From Bacillus sp. A301a_S52 (GTDB taxonomy: Bacteria; Bacillota; Bacilli; Bacillales; Salisediminibacteriaceae): DNA of 64,000 bases. This document shows, piece after piece, positions 26,322-34,321 of the stretch (positions are counted from its first letter, which is position 1; every line of letters starts with the position of its first letter). The DNA lies in assembly GCA_024701455.1 (NCBI GenBank), contig JABXYP010000001.1:1678001-1742000 (forward strand), given 5' to 3'. Position numbers and translations under genes: made by a program. The notes under the pieces were generated by a model. It saw only the letters and a list, made by a program, of their open reading frames with translations. It did not search any database and was not told the origin of the DNA.

Positions 26322-26690
26322 ATCATTAGTACCTCCAAAATAATAAGTTAGTTGACTTTACCCTTCATAGAAGATGGCAAACCTATAATAAAAGATGATA
26401 TATAAATGTAATAATGATGTAACGTATATATCGCTTTATTTTGAAAAAACGCCTTAAGTCACAATTTTTCGATGCTGTAAAAAAAGAGGATATAGTCATG
26501 TCCCAGACAAAGGGTTCTTCTATTTTTAGCGACGTGATGTTTTGTTATTTTCTCAATGATAGCTTCGTAAATTTGAAAGACTCCCGTCAACGAGACAGGA
26601 GTCTAATATTAAATGACTATTCTATCCGGCTTAATAAGCTCCGCACTGCTCTGATAAGGAATGGGAGTGAAGAGATGCTAGCCAGTCAGC
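26322..26690. other. Intergenic region, no supported gene
   Basis: 369 bp upstream of the 108-aa gene and downstream of a - strand YjcZ-type gene. It contains that gene's likely terminator (26578-26604). A 92-codon + frame across it lacks a ribosome site and was rejected. Confidence 0.6.
26578..26604 (-). terminator. Likely terminator of the - strand YjcZ-type gene
   Basis: AGACTCC-c-GTC/GAC-a-GGAGTCT around aacga; on the - strand it is followed by TTCAAATTT. Confidence 0.6.
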
Positions 26691-26789
26691 TTAACACACG
26701 TAAGCTGATCCTACAATAATTAATAGAATGAACAAAACAACAATGAGTGTAAAGCCTGAATAATAAGGTGCTGGCGTGTAACCGCTCAT
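26691..26789 (-). CDS. YjcZ-family sporulation peptide (32 aa)
   Basis: A 32-aa peptide: a short polar head (MSGYTPAPYYSGFTLIV) leading into a single membrane helix (VLFILLIIVGSAYVC). The YSGF-[TA]-LIVVLFILLIIVG pattern is the YjcZ/sporulation small-protein signature. AGAAAGGGTGAAGATC precedes the ATG at 26789. Two further members lie at 28262 and 28391, so three occur within 1.8 kb around prsA. Such peptides are made in sporulating cells; their function is not established. Confidence 0.82.
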   Translation of the reverse strand: MSGYTPAPYYSGFTLIVVLFILLIIVGSAYVC

Positions 26790-27039
26790 GATCTTCACCC
26801 TTTCTGAAGTAGATTTTTGGGAGCATCCCCATATTTAATGTATGTCATGCTAAAGTAACGGGTGAATAGGCACTAATGGATTATTTACTAAAAACGAAAG
26901 AGAGATATCACGGGCTATTATTAGAAGGTGATGAAAATGGCCAATATTATAGCGTGTTCTGCATTATCTCTGTTTATTAAATAAGGGGGATATGTATAGG
27001 ATGACATCTTTAGTGTTGGAGTAACATTTGGATATTTTC

Positions 27040-27148
27040 TTACAGATAAGCGTCCGTAAACCTCCCGGGGCAAAATAGAGAGGAGAGGAAACTCAATATA
27101 GTCGGGAGGTAACGGCCGCTAATGTCCTGCTTGAAGTTTCGTTTTACG
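27040..27148 (+). repeat. Dispersed palindromic element, copy E
   Basis: The 5' palindrome is complete: AGCGTCCGT/ACGGCCGCT (one mismatch) and CCTCCCG/CGGGAGG (perfect); the inner stem is weakened (AAATAGAG/CTCAATAT). The second hairpin is deleted exactly, so GTCCTG joins directly to CTTGAAGTTTCGTTTTA. It ends 2 nt from the prsA terminator. Confidence 0.88.
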
Positions 27149-27150
27149 AC

Positions 27151-27179
27151 AAAAAAAGCCTGTCCAAGAAAGGACAGGC
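27151..27179 (-). terminator. Terminator of prsA
   Basis: On the - strand GCCTGTCC/GGACAGGC followed by seven T residues. Confidence 0.92.
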
Positions 27180-27187
27180 GGTATCAA

Positions 27188-28081
27188 TTACTCAGTGTAT
27201 TGACTGAACGTATCTTCAAATTGCTCATCTAACACATCAATATCAAGCTCTTTCATGATCGTAAATTGTTCTTCACTCATTTTTTCATTCTTGCGTTGGT
27301 TAAATGTTGAAAGAAGCTGCTCTTTGACTTCTTCAAAATCGTCTTCGAAGGCTGTACGGTCTAGCACCTCGATGATGTGATAGCCAAATGATGTTTTAAC
27401 TGGTTCGCTAATTTTTCCTTCTTCAAGAGAAAAAGCAACTTCTTCAAAAGGAGGAGTCATACTTCCGCGAGCAAATGAACCTAAGTTACCACCTTCTACA
27501 GCGGAACCAGGGTCTTGAGAATTTTCCTCAGCCAGTTCAGCAAAATCTGCGCCATCTTCTAATTCTTGAATTAGCTCAAGAGCTGTTTCTTCATCTTCTA
27601 CAAGGATATGTCTAGCTTCAACCGTTTCACCTTTGTCGTATTCTTCTTGTAACTCTTCATCCGTTGGTTCGCCAACCATACCAACACGATTTTCAAGGAC
27701 TAGCTGTGTTAAAATATTTTTTCGTAGCATGTCTTTGTCATTAATTCCTTGCATTTGTAACATATCATAAAGCTCTTCTTCGGAAGATACACCGATAGTT
27801 TCCATAAACTCTTCAATTTGTTCATCGATATCTTCTTCTGAAATGTCATAATTCTCAGCTTCAGAAGCAATCGCTTTATCCATTACGAGCATTTGTAGTG
27901 CTTGACTTCCATAATCATTTTTAAGGGCTTTAACAAGCTCTCCTTCCGTTACGTCTCCTGCACTTGTCTCAATAATAACCGTACTATTGTCCGTCCCAGC
28001 TTCTGAATCATTACTGCACGCACTAATTACCATAATACTTGCTACTGCCATAATTAATGAAGATTTCTTCAATATGGTCAC
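27188..28081 (-). CDS. prsA: Foldase lipoprotein PrsA
   Basis: A 297-aa peptidyl-prolyl isomerase lipoprotein that folds exported proteins outside the membrane. The signal peptide ends in the lipobox ISAC with lipidated Cys 22; a SurA-like N-domain and linker follow; the parvulin domain (about 155-245) starts [12 protein letters not shown] and contains [17 protein letters not shown] and FGYHIIEV. The protein is very acidic (about one third Asp/Glu in places), as in halo- or alkaliphilic species. GAGTAGGAGTG precedes the ATG. It is flanked by cssRS-like genes, scoC and ecsABC. Confidence 0.95.
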   Translation of the reverse strand: MTILKKSSLIMAVASIMVISACSNDSEAGTDNSTVIIETSAGDVTEGELVKALKNDYGSQALQMLVMDKAIASEAENYDISEEDIDEQIEEFMETIGVSSEEELYDMLQMQGINDKDMLRKNILTQLVLENRVGMVGEPTDEELQEEYDKGETVEARHILVEDEETALELIQELEDGADFAELAEENSQDPGSAVEGGNLGSFARGSMTPPFEEVAFSLEEGKISEPVKTSFGYHIIEVLDRTAFEDDFEEVKEQLLSTFNQRKNEKMSEEQFTIMKELDIDVLDEQFEDTFSQYTE

Positions 28082-28261
28082 TCCTACTCAATTTTATCTT
28101 TTCTTTCCTGTATAAATATAGCACATCTTACTTAGTTTTGGTACGACTTCTGAACGATTACACAGATTTTCCGTTTTCTTTCAAAAATCGTGACAAATGA
28201 CTATACGTGATTTGGTGGCCGAAATAAGATGTAATGAACGTTAAAATAAGGAGGAATGTAC

Positions 28262-28348
28262 ATGTCACACTCATATCATTCAGGATTTGCATTGTTAGTC
28301 GTGCTGTTTATTTTGTTGGTGATCATTGGCGCATCTTGGGCTTATTAA
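28262..28348 (+). CDS. YjcZ-family sporulation peptide (28 aa), first of tandem pair
   Basis: A 28-aa peptide, MSHSYHSGF followed by ALLVVLFILLVIIGASWAY, a single membrane helix with the YjcZ-family signature. AAGGAGGAATGTAC precedes the ATG. The second copy begins 42 bp later and is about 75% identical, indicating a tandem duplication. Confidence 0.85.
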   Translation: MSHSYHSGFALLVVLFILLVIIGASWAY

Positions 28349-28390
28349 GTTGAGCATAAAGAGTGGATAAATGCTAAGGGAGGTGACGAT

Positions 28391-28477
28391 ATGGGACATC
28401 ACTACCATAGCGGCTTTGCGTTAATAGTCGTACTATTTATTCTTCTTGTTATAGTTGGAGCTTCCTGGTGGTATTAA
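28391..28477 (+). CDS. YjcZ-family sporulation peptide (28 aa), second of tandem pair
   Basis: A 28-aa peptide, MGHHYHSGF followed by ALIVVLFILLVIVGASWWY. AAGGGAGGTGACGAT precedes the ATG. It differs from its upstream twin mainly at the N-terminus and the last residues. Both share the terminator at 28494-28524. Confidence 0.85.
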   Translation: MGHHYHSGFALIVVLFILLVIVGASWWY

Positions 28478-28493
28478 AAGTATGTTATAAGAG

Positions 28494-28524
28494 AAAACTT
28501 GGCATACAATATGCCAAGTTTTTT
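28494..28524 (+). terminator. Terminator of the YjcZ-type pair
   Basis: AAAACTTGGCATA/TATGCCAAGTTTT, perfect 13-bp stem with T-run. Confidence 0.92.
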
Positions 28525-28529
28525 ATTTA

Positions 28530-28663
28530 TGACAGATAACCGTCCGTAAACCTCCCGTATCAAAATAGAAAGGAGAGCTAACGGCCGGTAATATCCTGAT
28601 TGACGCAACTACCAATCAGTGGGATAAGAACAAAAACACCCACTGATTGAAGTTTCGTTTTAT
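28530..28663 (+). repeat. Dispersed palindromic element, copy F
   Basis: Outer stem ACCGTCCGT/ACGGCCGGT, where the second pair is C-G instead of G-C, changed on both arms. The right half of the middle and inner stems is deleted. The second hairpin is perfect: CAATCAGTGGG (28614-28624) and CCCACTGATTG. It begins 6 nt after a terminator and its terminal TTTTATG holds the stop codon of the 59-aa - strand gene. Confidence 0.9.
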
Positions 28664-28839
28664 GTCATGAAAATTCTAAAGAAGGACGATGTTATAAGAA
28701 TGGTTATAAGAACATTAATCGTTCGAAAGACTTTCGCTTGCCGCTCCTCAGGAATTTCTTTTTGTATGCATAAAGAGTTCGTCATTGAATTAATGATGAA
28801 TAAATAGAAGGTGGCAAATAAAAGGAATGGTAAGTACAT
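28660..28839 (-). CDS. Small two-helix membrane protein (59 aa)
   Basis: A short gene I do not recognise. The product is 59 aa with two hydrophobic segments (LPFLLFATFYLFIINSM at 3-19 and NVLITILITSSFFRIFM at 42-58) joined by a charged loop QKEIPEERQAKVFRT. A very good ribosome site, GGAGGTTACTGA, precedes the ATG at 28839. Its TAA (28660-28662) lies in the terminal TTTTATG of repeat copy F, so the present C-terminus is probably set by that insertion. It could be a truncated larger gene. It is convergent with the YjcZ-type pair. Confidence 0.6.
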   Translation of the reverse strand: MYLPFLLFATFYLFIINSMTNSLCIQKEIPEERQAKVFRTINVLITILITSSFFRIFMT

Positions 28840-29260
28840 TCAGTAACCTCCAATTTCAAAATTTATCCAGAATCCTCACTTACATAGAATATTGGATAGT
28901 AACAAGAGTTCTATTGACTAGCTATTCTCTTTTGTAATGTCTTACAAAGTTGATCTCTGAGCTCCTAAAAAATAATAAATCAGCTGGAATGGTCTAAAAA
29001 TGTCTAAGCAAGCGACTGCTGTTAATAATAATAGATAGACTATGGGAGTCATTTCTTATCATTGAAAGTAGCCCGCAATGAAATAACTTTAACTCATTCA
29101 TATGGTGACTAAGTTTTTCTTTAGTAAAAAAGGGAACGAGACTAATTAAGCAAGACGGAGAGAGCCAATAATAACTCTATTGTAACAAAGATATCTCTTT
29201 ACGGGAATCAAGAAATCTCACTTTCCAAATTAAAGAGTGATATGACTAAGGGAGGTTATG
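28840..29260. other. 421-bp region without a supported gene
   Basis: AT-rich DNA upstream of both the 59-aa - strand gene and the DUF2140 gene. A 36-codon hydrophobic - strand frame near 28945-29055 has no ribosome site. No repeat copy or hairpin of note is seen. Confidence 0.55.
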
Positions 29261-29845
29261 ATGAGCACATCACTAAATAAATGGAAAATCGCTTTTTTTA
29301 TATTAACTGCTACTGTTATTTTAGTTATAATGTCAACAGTTGGTTGGCTCTATTTCGGGCTTCCTAATTTGGCGACTAATGACTTTGCCCCTCCAAAAAT
29401 TTCAAATAAAGATGGAGCATCCTTCTCAGTGGAGACGTCAAGAGAAGACTTAAATTTCTGGTTGCAAAATGAGTTGAATAATGAAGAAGAGGCAGAGTTT
29501 TATAGTATCTATATTGATGATGCGGTATACTTTGAAGCAACGGTAGATGCTTTTGGCATCACCTTGCCTATTTACATGGTTTTATCACCGCATGTGACTG
29601 AGGAAGGTAATGTCGAACTATTAGAAGAATCCTTCAGCGTCGGAAACATTAGCCTTCCTTCAACGAGAGTGTTTGAACTGATTGAATCACGGACTGACTT
29701 ACCGGAATGGATCAGTGTTATTCCAAATGAGCAAAAATTATATGTGAATGTGAGAGAAGGGATATCGGAGGATGTGGAAATAAAGGTAACTTCTTTTGAT
29801 TTGTCCTTAAATGACATTAGATTTGATATTCGTTTTATTGATTAG
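29261..29845 (+). CDS. DUF2140-family membrane-anchored protein (YpmS-like)
   Basis: A 194-aa protein with an N-terminal membrane anchor (KIAFFILTATVILVIMSTVG, about 8-30) and an extracytoplasmic beta-rich domain of the DUF2140/YpmS type, with FSVETSREDLNFWLQNEL, then VDAFGITLPIYMVLSPHVTE and the ending LSLNDIRFDIRFI. Two adjacent ATGs exist; the second (29261) has better spacing to GGGAGG. The family's role is unknown. It is transcribed alone and converges with the DUF3267 gene across a shared hairpin. Confidence 0.78.
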   Translation: MSTSLNKWKIAFFILTATVILVIMSTVGWLYFGLPNLATNDFAPPKISNKDGASFSVETSREDLNFWLQNELNNEEEAEFYSIYIDDAVYFEATVDAFGITLPIYMVLSPHVTEEGNVELLEESFSVGNISLPSTRVFELIESRTDLPEWISVIPNEQKLYVNVREGISEDVEIKVTSFDLSLNDIRFDIRFID

Positions 29846-29858
29846 TATATATAAAATA

Positions 29859-29893
29859 CCTCTGCAAACATTTGAGGCAAATATCTGCAGAGG
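29859..29893 (-). terminator. Hairpin between convergent genes, likely bidirectional terminator
   Basis: CCTCTGCA-aac-ATTTG pairs with CAAAT-atc-TGCAGAGG; on the - strand it is followed by TATTTTATA. Confidence 0.6.
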
Positions 29894-29932
29894 TCACATT
29901 TAGAAAGGATAAGCTATTTAAACCCTTCTTCT

Positions 29933-30487
29933 TCATATAGGCGAATTATCTTTCATGACTGGTGACAAAATGTAAAAACCGTCACGTGTTTCTTCAATAA
30001 GACACTGTCTTGGCGCACGCTTAATCTGTCTAAAATTTAAGTAATCATACACACAAATTCCCATATTAAATGCAGACATCATTGCAATGTAGTGTACGAG
30101 ATGTGGGAATATGATGGCGCCTACGATAGATAGAAGCGTTAAAATAAACGCTGGTGCTGCAGTTGACAGCAATGTGACATATTTAGATAAAGGTTGCTTT
30201 GTAGAATAATAAAAATAAGGCCACTGTCTTTTTCTCACACCTAAAGTTGCTTTTTTGCCTGTAAGCCAAATAGGAAAGCAATGTAAAAGTAAATGAACGG
30301 GCATTATAACTATAAGGCTGAAAAAGAGAAATAGGATGCCATGATCTACAAGTGGGACATTTTGAAAGAACGTTCTAAAGACCATAAAAAAAAGTAAAAA
30401 ATAGCTCATCATAATGATGACTGATAGAAACGAAAGCCTCAGCTTGCCAAATTGGTTTTCTACTGAGATTGTTTTTAAACATTTCAT
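29933..30487 (-). CDS. DUF3267 membrane protein
   Basis: A 184-aa protein with four hydrophobic segments (about 20-45, 55-75, 100-125, 130-150) and the DUF3267 pattern: a membrane-embedded HLLLH at about 70, resembling a degenerate HExxH metalloprotease motif in which Glu is replaced. The ATG at 30487 is chosen because GTGGAGGTG is just upstream; GTG codons further up overlap that ribosome site. B. subtilis has an uncharacterised membrane gene in this stretch upstream of scoC. Function unknown; protease activity is doubtful without the Glu. Confidence 0.7.
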   Translation of the reverse strand: MKCLKTISVENQFGKLRLSFLSVIIMMSYFLLFFMVFRTFFQNVPLVDHGILFLFFSLIVIMPVHLLLHCFPIWLTGKKATLGVRKRQWPYFYYSTKQPLSKYVTLLSTAAPAFILTLLSIVGAIIFPHLVHYIAMMSAFNMGICVYDYLNFRQIKRAPRQCLIEETRDGFYILSPVMKDNSPI

Positions 30488-30735
30488 TTTAATTTGCACC
30501 TCCACCACGAAAGCCTCTTAACTTTTAAACCCCTTTAAGCTCCGTACAAATAAATTAAATACTATAGTAATTTACGATGAAAATAGAAAGAAATCAATAC
30601 TTTTTTTAAAAAAATTATTTTTTAGCAGTGAGATCTCTTTCACATCATTAATTAAGCACTTTTATAAAATGCTTTCTCCTTTATGCCAAATAGATAAAAT
30701 GGGAAGAAATAAGTAAGTTAATCATACGAAAAGTC

Positions 30736-30775
30736 CAAAAAAATAAGCTAGGACCGTTTTGGTCTTAGCTTATTT
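30736..30775 (-). terminator. Terminator of scoC
   Basis: AAATAAGCTA-GACC stem with GGTC-TAGCTTATTT and a long T-run on the - strand. Confidence 0.88.
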
Positions 30776-30787
30776 AAGCAACCTGTA

Positions 30788-31366
30788 TTATGATGATGCT
30801 TCTTTATTTTTCTGCAAAGGGATAAGCTTGCCTTCTTCCTCAATAAAATCATCCTCAATCTTACTGAGAGATTTTTCGAAAGTAGATATAAAATCAGGAC
30901 CATAAATATGTTTAACTATGCTTATTACCTCAGAGAATTCTGGAAATTTTCCGTATAAATCTTTAATAGGGAGCGAGCCACTATAAACACCATACGTGTT
31001 TGGGTTGTATGTTTCAAACGTTTCAATAAGTAAACTTTCACCTTCAGGCGTAAGATAAATGTAAGTATTGCGTTTATCAGTCTGCCGTTTAGAAAATGTC
31101 AACAGCCCTCTTTCTTCAAGCTTCTTTGAAAAGTTGAAAGCTGTCGATACATGCATGACTCCGAACTTGGCAATGTCTGAAATAGAGGCACCTTCCAATT
31201 GATAAGCTATCCAAAGAATATGATGCTCATTAATGTTTAGATTATATGGTTTAATCCAAGTTTGCCAATCCTTTTCAATTGATTTCCAAAGTGCTTTACT
31301 AAGTTGAGCTACTTTATGACTGAACATTATTGACTGTTTCATTGATTGTACAGGGTGCTGTTCCAT
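30788..31366 (-). CDS. scoC: Transition-state regulator ScoC (Hpr)
   Basis: A 192-aa MarR-family repressor of extracellular proteases and sporulation genes. The winged helix covers about 40-110 ([38 protein letters not shown]); the C-terminal part with [20 protein letters not shown] is specific to ScoC/Hpr. GGAGGGAGACC precedes the ATG. A palindrome resembling a MarR operator lies 66-81 bp upstream. The position between prsA and serC-hit-ecs is conserved with B. subtilis. Confidence 0.93.
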   Translation of the reverse strand: MEQHPVQSMKQSIMFSHKVAQLSKALWKSIEKDWQTWIKPYNLNINEHHILWIAYQLEGASISDIAKFGVMHVSTAFNFSKKLEERGLLTFSKRQTDKRNTYIYLTPEGESLLIETFETYNPNTYGVYSGSLPIKDLYGKFPEFSEVISIVKHIYGPDFISTFEKSLSKIEDDFIEEEGKLIPLQKNKEASS

Positions 31367-31701
31367 GGTCTCCCTCCATTTCTATAGAATGTCATTAATA
31401 TATTCAAATAAATCATTATTTTACTAGGAAAATGATATTCATATCATAACACATAAAATGTTTATTTCTCAATATCATTTCTGTATTTTCAGAAAATTGA
31501 ACGATAATGCAGTTATACTTGAAAAGCAGGGATATGGCAATCAACACGAATACAAAGAGCCTGTTCAAAACGTGTCATAATTCATAAGACGTTTTTTATA
31601 TCATGTTAGCTTTATAATGCTTCATGATGTTTTCAATTATATTAATAAAGGACAGTGGATGAATAAGTTGATTTAAAGCGGTAAAGTAAATAACGCTTTT
31701 T
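31367..31701. other. Intergenic region serC-scoC (promoter side of scoC)
   Basis: 335 bp downstream of serC and upstream of scoC on the - strand. It contains the palindrome at 31432-31447 and an AT-rich promoter region. A hairpin AAACGT/ACGTTTTTT near 31578-31600 faces the + strand, where no gene is seen. Confidence 0.6.
31432..31447. promoter_or_regulatory. Palindrome upstream of scoC, possible autoregulatory site
   Basis: ATGATAT-tc-ATATCAT, a perfect 7-bp inverted repeat, 66-81 bp before the scoC start. Nearby AATATCATT differs by one base from the ScoC consensus RATANTATY. Autoregulation is an inference. Confidence 0.45.
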
Positions 31702-32787
31702 TTACCCGTTTTTTTCCATGAATTGTTCCATAAATTCTTTAAGAACAATAACGTGTTCAACGGGTACAGCATTATAGTTAGATACACGACAACCACCGAC
31801 AGAACGATGGCCATTTAAACCAATAAACCCTTTTTCTTTAGCTTCCGCCAGAAATTTTTTCTCTAGTTCTTCATTTGGTAAGCGGAAAGTAATATTCATC
31901 AATGATCGAGAGGTCGGTTCAGCATGTCCTGTATAAAAACGGTTAGAGTTATCAATGACATCGTAAATCATTTGAGCTTTGTTTTCAGCTTGTCGAGCCA
32001 TTTCTTCAATGCCACCTTGTTGGATAATCCAATCAGTCACTAATCCTGTTATATAAATAGCACCGGTTGGCGGTGTGTTATACAACGATTGTTTGTCTGC
32101 ATGCTGTTTGTATGACAGAGAAGGAGGCAATGTAGTATTAGCAGATTCAAGTAGCGTTTTTTTCATAATTACTAATGTTACTCCTGACATACCCGCGTTT
32201 TTCTGTGCACCTGCATAGACCATATCTACGTTCTCCCAAGATATTGTTCGACTGAGAATATCACTAGACATATCAATGATAACAGGAACATCGCCGCGTT
32301 CAGGGAGTTTAGGCCATTGGGTACCATATATCGTATTATTGGATGTTAAATGAACATAAGCCGTATCGTTAGACAGGCTTGTCAGGTCTGTGTGAGGGAT
32401 ATGGCAATAGTTATTATCTTTAGAGCTAGCAATGATCGTTGTTTCACCTAGGGCAGATGCTTCTTTTAAAGCTTTTTCAGACCATGACCCCGTTAAAACA
32501 TAGCCAGCTTTTTTCTGTGCAGGTAGGAAATTTAAGGCTAACATAGCAAATTGTAGACTAGCTCCGCCTTGTAAAAATAAAATCTCAAATGTATCAGGGA
32601 TTTGTAGAATATCCCTTAATTGGTTCATCGCTCGGAAGTGGATCTCTTCGTATAATGGACTACGGTGACTCATTTCCATAACTGCCATGCCTGATTGTTC
32701 GTAGTTGAACATGTTAGCTTTTGCTTTAGTTAAAACATCCGCAGGGATCGGACTTGGACCAGGATTAAAATTATAAACGTTTGACAT
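31702..32787 (-). CDS. serC: Phosphoserine aminotransferase SerC
   Basis: A 361-aa PLP enzyme making phosphoserine from 3-phosphohydroxypyruvate and glutamate. The N-terminal NFNPGPSPIP, the LQGGASLQF cofactor region (73-81), PLP-binding Lys 196 in YAGAQKNAGMSG and the C-terminal GLNGHRSVGGCRVS are all present. TGGGAGG lies nine bases upstream of the ATG. It stands between hit and scoC as in B. subtilis. Confidence 0.96.
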   Translation of the reverse strand: MSNVYNFNPGPSPIPADVLTKAKANMFNYEQSGMAVMEMSHRSPLYEEIHFRAMNQLRDILQIPDTFEILFLQGGASLQFAMLALNFLPAQKKAGYVLTGSWSEKALKEASALGETTIIASSKDNNYCHIPHTDLTSLSNDTAYVHLTSNNTIYGTQWPKLPERGDVPVIIDMSSDILSRTISWENVDMVYAGAQKNAGMSGVTLVIMKKTLLESANTTLPPSLSYKQHADKQSLYNTPPTGAIYITGLVTDWIIQQGGIEEMARQAENKAQMIYDVIDNSNRFYTGHAEPTSRSLMNITFRLPNEELEKKFLAEAKEKGFIGLNGHRSVGGCRVSNYNAVPVEHVIVLKEFMEQFMEKNG

Positions 32788-32975
32788 ATTAAAAAACCTC
32801 CCATTTTTAAATACTGTATTTTCAGAATTTAAATCCTTCTAACTTCCTTAATATCTTTAATAATTGAAGAAAGACACTATGAGTTGGAAAGAGGGCTAAA
32901 ACTACAACCAAGGAGTTAGCCCATCTTTTTAGAAACTTCACAGTAAGCGTCTTCTCATGAGCATCTTGAAAGCGT

Positions 32976-33407
32976 CTAATTAAGTTTTTCTTGGATTGTT
33001 TCAGCGATGTTTGTTAAGTCCTGATTGGAATATTGGCTACTGTGATCATGCCACACAGCTCCAAACCCATCGCCTTTACCATAACGAGGTAACAGATGAA
33101 CGTGGAAGTGAAACACAGACTGACCGGCCAATTCCCCATTGTTATTTAGCAAGTTAATTCCCTCTGGCAAAAAGGCGTTTTTAATCGCTCTAGCCACTTT
33201 AGGGACCGCTTTAAATACATGCTCTGCGGAAGCATTAGATAATTCGTAGATATTTTCTTCGTGTGCTTTTGGGATGACGAGGGTATGACCTTTCGTGACT
33301 TGACTGATGTCAAGAAAAGCCAGAACATGATCATCTTCATAAACTTTTTTTGAGGGAATGTCACCTGAAACAATTTTACAAAAAATACAATTTTCTTTTT
33401 TGTGCAT
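32976..33407 (-). CDS. hit: HIT-family hydrolase Hit
   Basis: A 143-aa histidine-triad nucleotide hydrolase acting on AMP-amides or ApnA-type substrates. It has an N-terminal CIFCKI Zn-finger-like motif, DHVLAFLDISQVTKGHTLVI, and the triad HFHVHLLPR near residue 96-104. The ATG at 33407 is preferred; the GTG nine bases earlier lies inside the GAGAGGTG ribosome site. Divergent from ecsA, as in B. subtilis. Confidence 0.93.
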   Translation of the reverse strand: MHKKENCIFCKIVSGDIPSKKVYEDDHVLAFLDISQVTKGHTLVIPKAHEENIYELSNASAEHVFKAVPKVARAIKNAFLPEGINLLNNNGELAGQSVFHFHVHLLPRYGKGDGFGAVWHDHSSQYSNQDLTNIAETIQEKLN

Positions 33408-33577
33408 GTTTACCACCTCTCATTTTACAATAAAATTTGTTGTAACTATGTAGGCATTATGTCTCAATGCTTGTTAATATCGTATCATAATTGATTATTC
33501 ATTGCTTTTCAAGTTTATATGTTTCCGATATAGTAAAGATTGGGAATGATATGAACGTAATAAGGAGGAGGAAATAG

Positions 33578-34321
33578 ATGAGTGAATTATTAGCAGTTAA
33601 TAATGTCTCTGGGGGGTATCATAAAAATAAACCTGTGCTACACGATATTACTTTTACCGTTGAACCTAATGAAATGGTAGGCTTGATCGGCTTAAATGGA
33701 GCAGGTAAAAGTACAACAATAAAGCATATTTTAGGATTAATGGAGCCGCAAAAAGGTGAGGTGAGATTAGCTGGACAGACATTAGCAGAAAATAAAATGA
33801 CTTATCGGCAAAAGCTTGCTTATATTCCAGAAACGCCTCTTTTATATGAAGAAATGACGTTATGGGAACATTTAGAGCTGACCGCAATGGCTTACGGGTT
33901 AACAGAAAAGGAATTTAAGGAACGTGCAGATCATTTGTTAAAAGAATTTAGAATGACAAAGATGAAAAATTGGTTCCCTAGCCACTTCTCGAAAGGGATG
34001 CGACAAAAGGTCATGATTATGAGTGCTTTTCTTATTAGACCGTCTATGTATATAGCAGACGAGCCATTTGTGGGGTTAGACCCTATTGGGATTAAATCAT
34101 TTTTGGATAGAATGCTTGAATTGCGAGAGGAAGGCTGCGGAATTCTTATGTCTACTCATATTTTAGCCACTGCTGAAAAATATTGTGATCGTTTTTTGTT
34201 CCTTCATCAAGGTCAACTGATTATGCAAGGTACGTTAAAGGAACTGCAAATGCAGGCAAACATGCCGAATGCTGCTCTCGATGATATTTATGTTGAAATG
34301 ACAAAGGAAGATCAACCATGA
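33578..34321 (+). CDS. ecsA: ABC transporter ATPase EcsA
   Basis: A 247-aa ATPase with Walker A GLNGAGKST, signature HFSKGMRQK, Walker B MYIADEPFVGLDP and switch STHILATAEKY. Ecs influences secretion, proteolysis by RasP, competence and biofilm formation in B. subtilis. AAGGAGGAGGAAATAG precedes the ATG. It overlaps ecsB by 4 bp. Confidence 0.94.
   Translation: MSELLAVNNVSGGYHKNKPVLHDITFTVEPNEMVGLIGLNGAGKSTTIKHILGLMEPQKGEVRLAGQTLAENKMTYRQKLAYIPETPLLYEEMTLWEHLELTAMAYGLTEKEFKERADHLLKEFRMTKMKNWFPSHFSKGMRQKVMIMSAFLIRPSMYIADEPFVGLDPIGIKSFLDRMLELREEGCGILMSTHILATAEKYCDRFLFLHQGQLIMQGTLKELQMQANMPNAALDDIYVEMTKEDQP

Larger units (their letters stand above)
26790..27187. other. Intergenic region with copy E and prsA terminator
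   Basis: 398 bp holding the promoter region of the YjcZ-type gene, dispersed element copy E (27040-27148) and the prsA terminator (27151-27179). A 34-codon + frame at 26876 lacks a well-placed ribosome site. Confidence 0.65.

Noticed and set aside
26441..26719. 92-codon + strand open frame
   Set aside because: TTG start without ribosome site, contains a strong hairpin, overlaps a - strand YjcZ-type gene and resembles no protein.
26876..26977. 34-codon + frame
   Set aside because: The only purine stretch lies too far from the ATG; no similarity seen.
28945..29055. 36-codon hydrophobic - strand frame
   Set aside because: No ribosome site upstream of its ATG; kept only as a note in the region entry.
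32893..32922. Hairpin GGGCTAA/TTAGCCC between serC and hit as a terminator
   Set aside because: T-run is on the + strand, where no gene reads toward it; on the - strand the run is poor, so direction and role are unclear.
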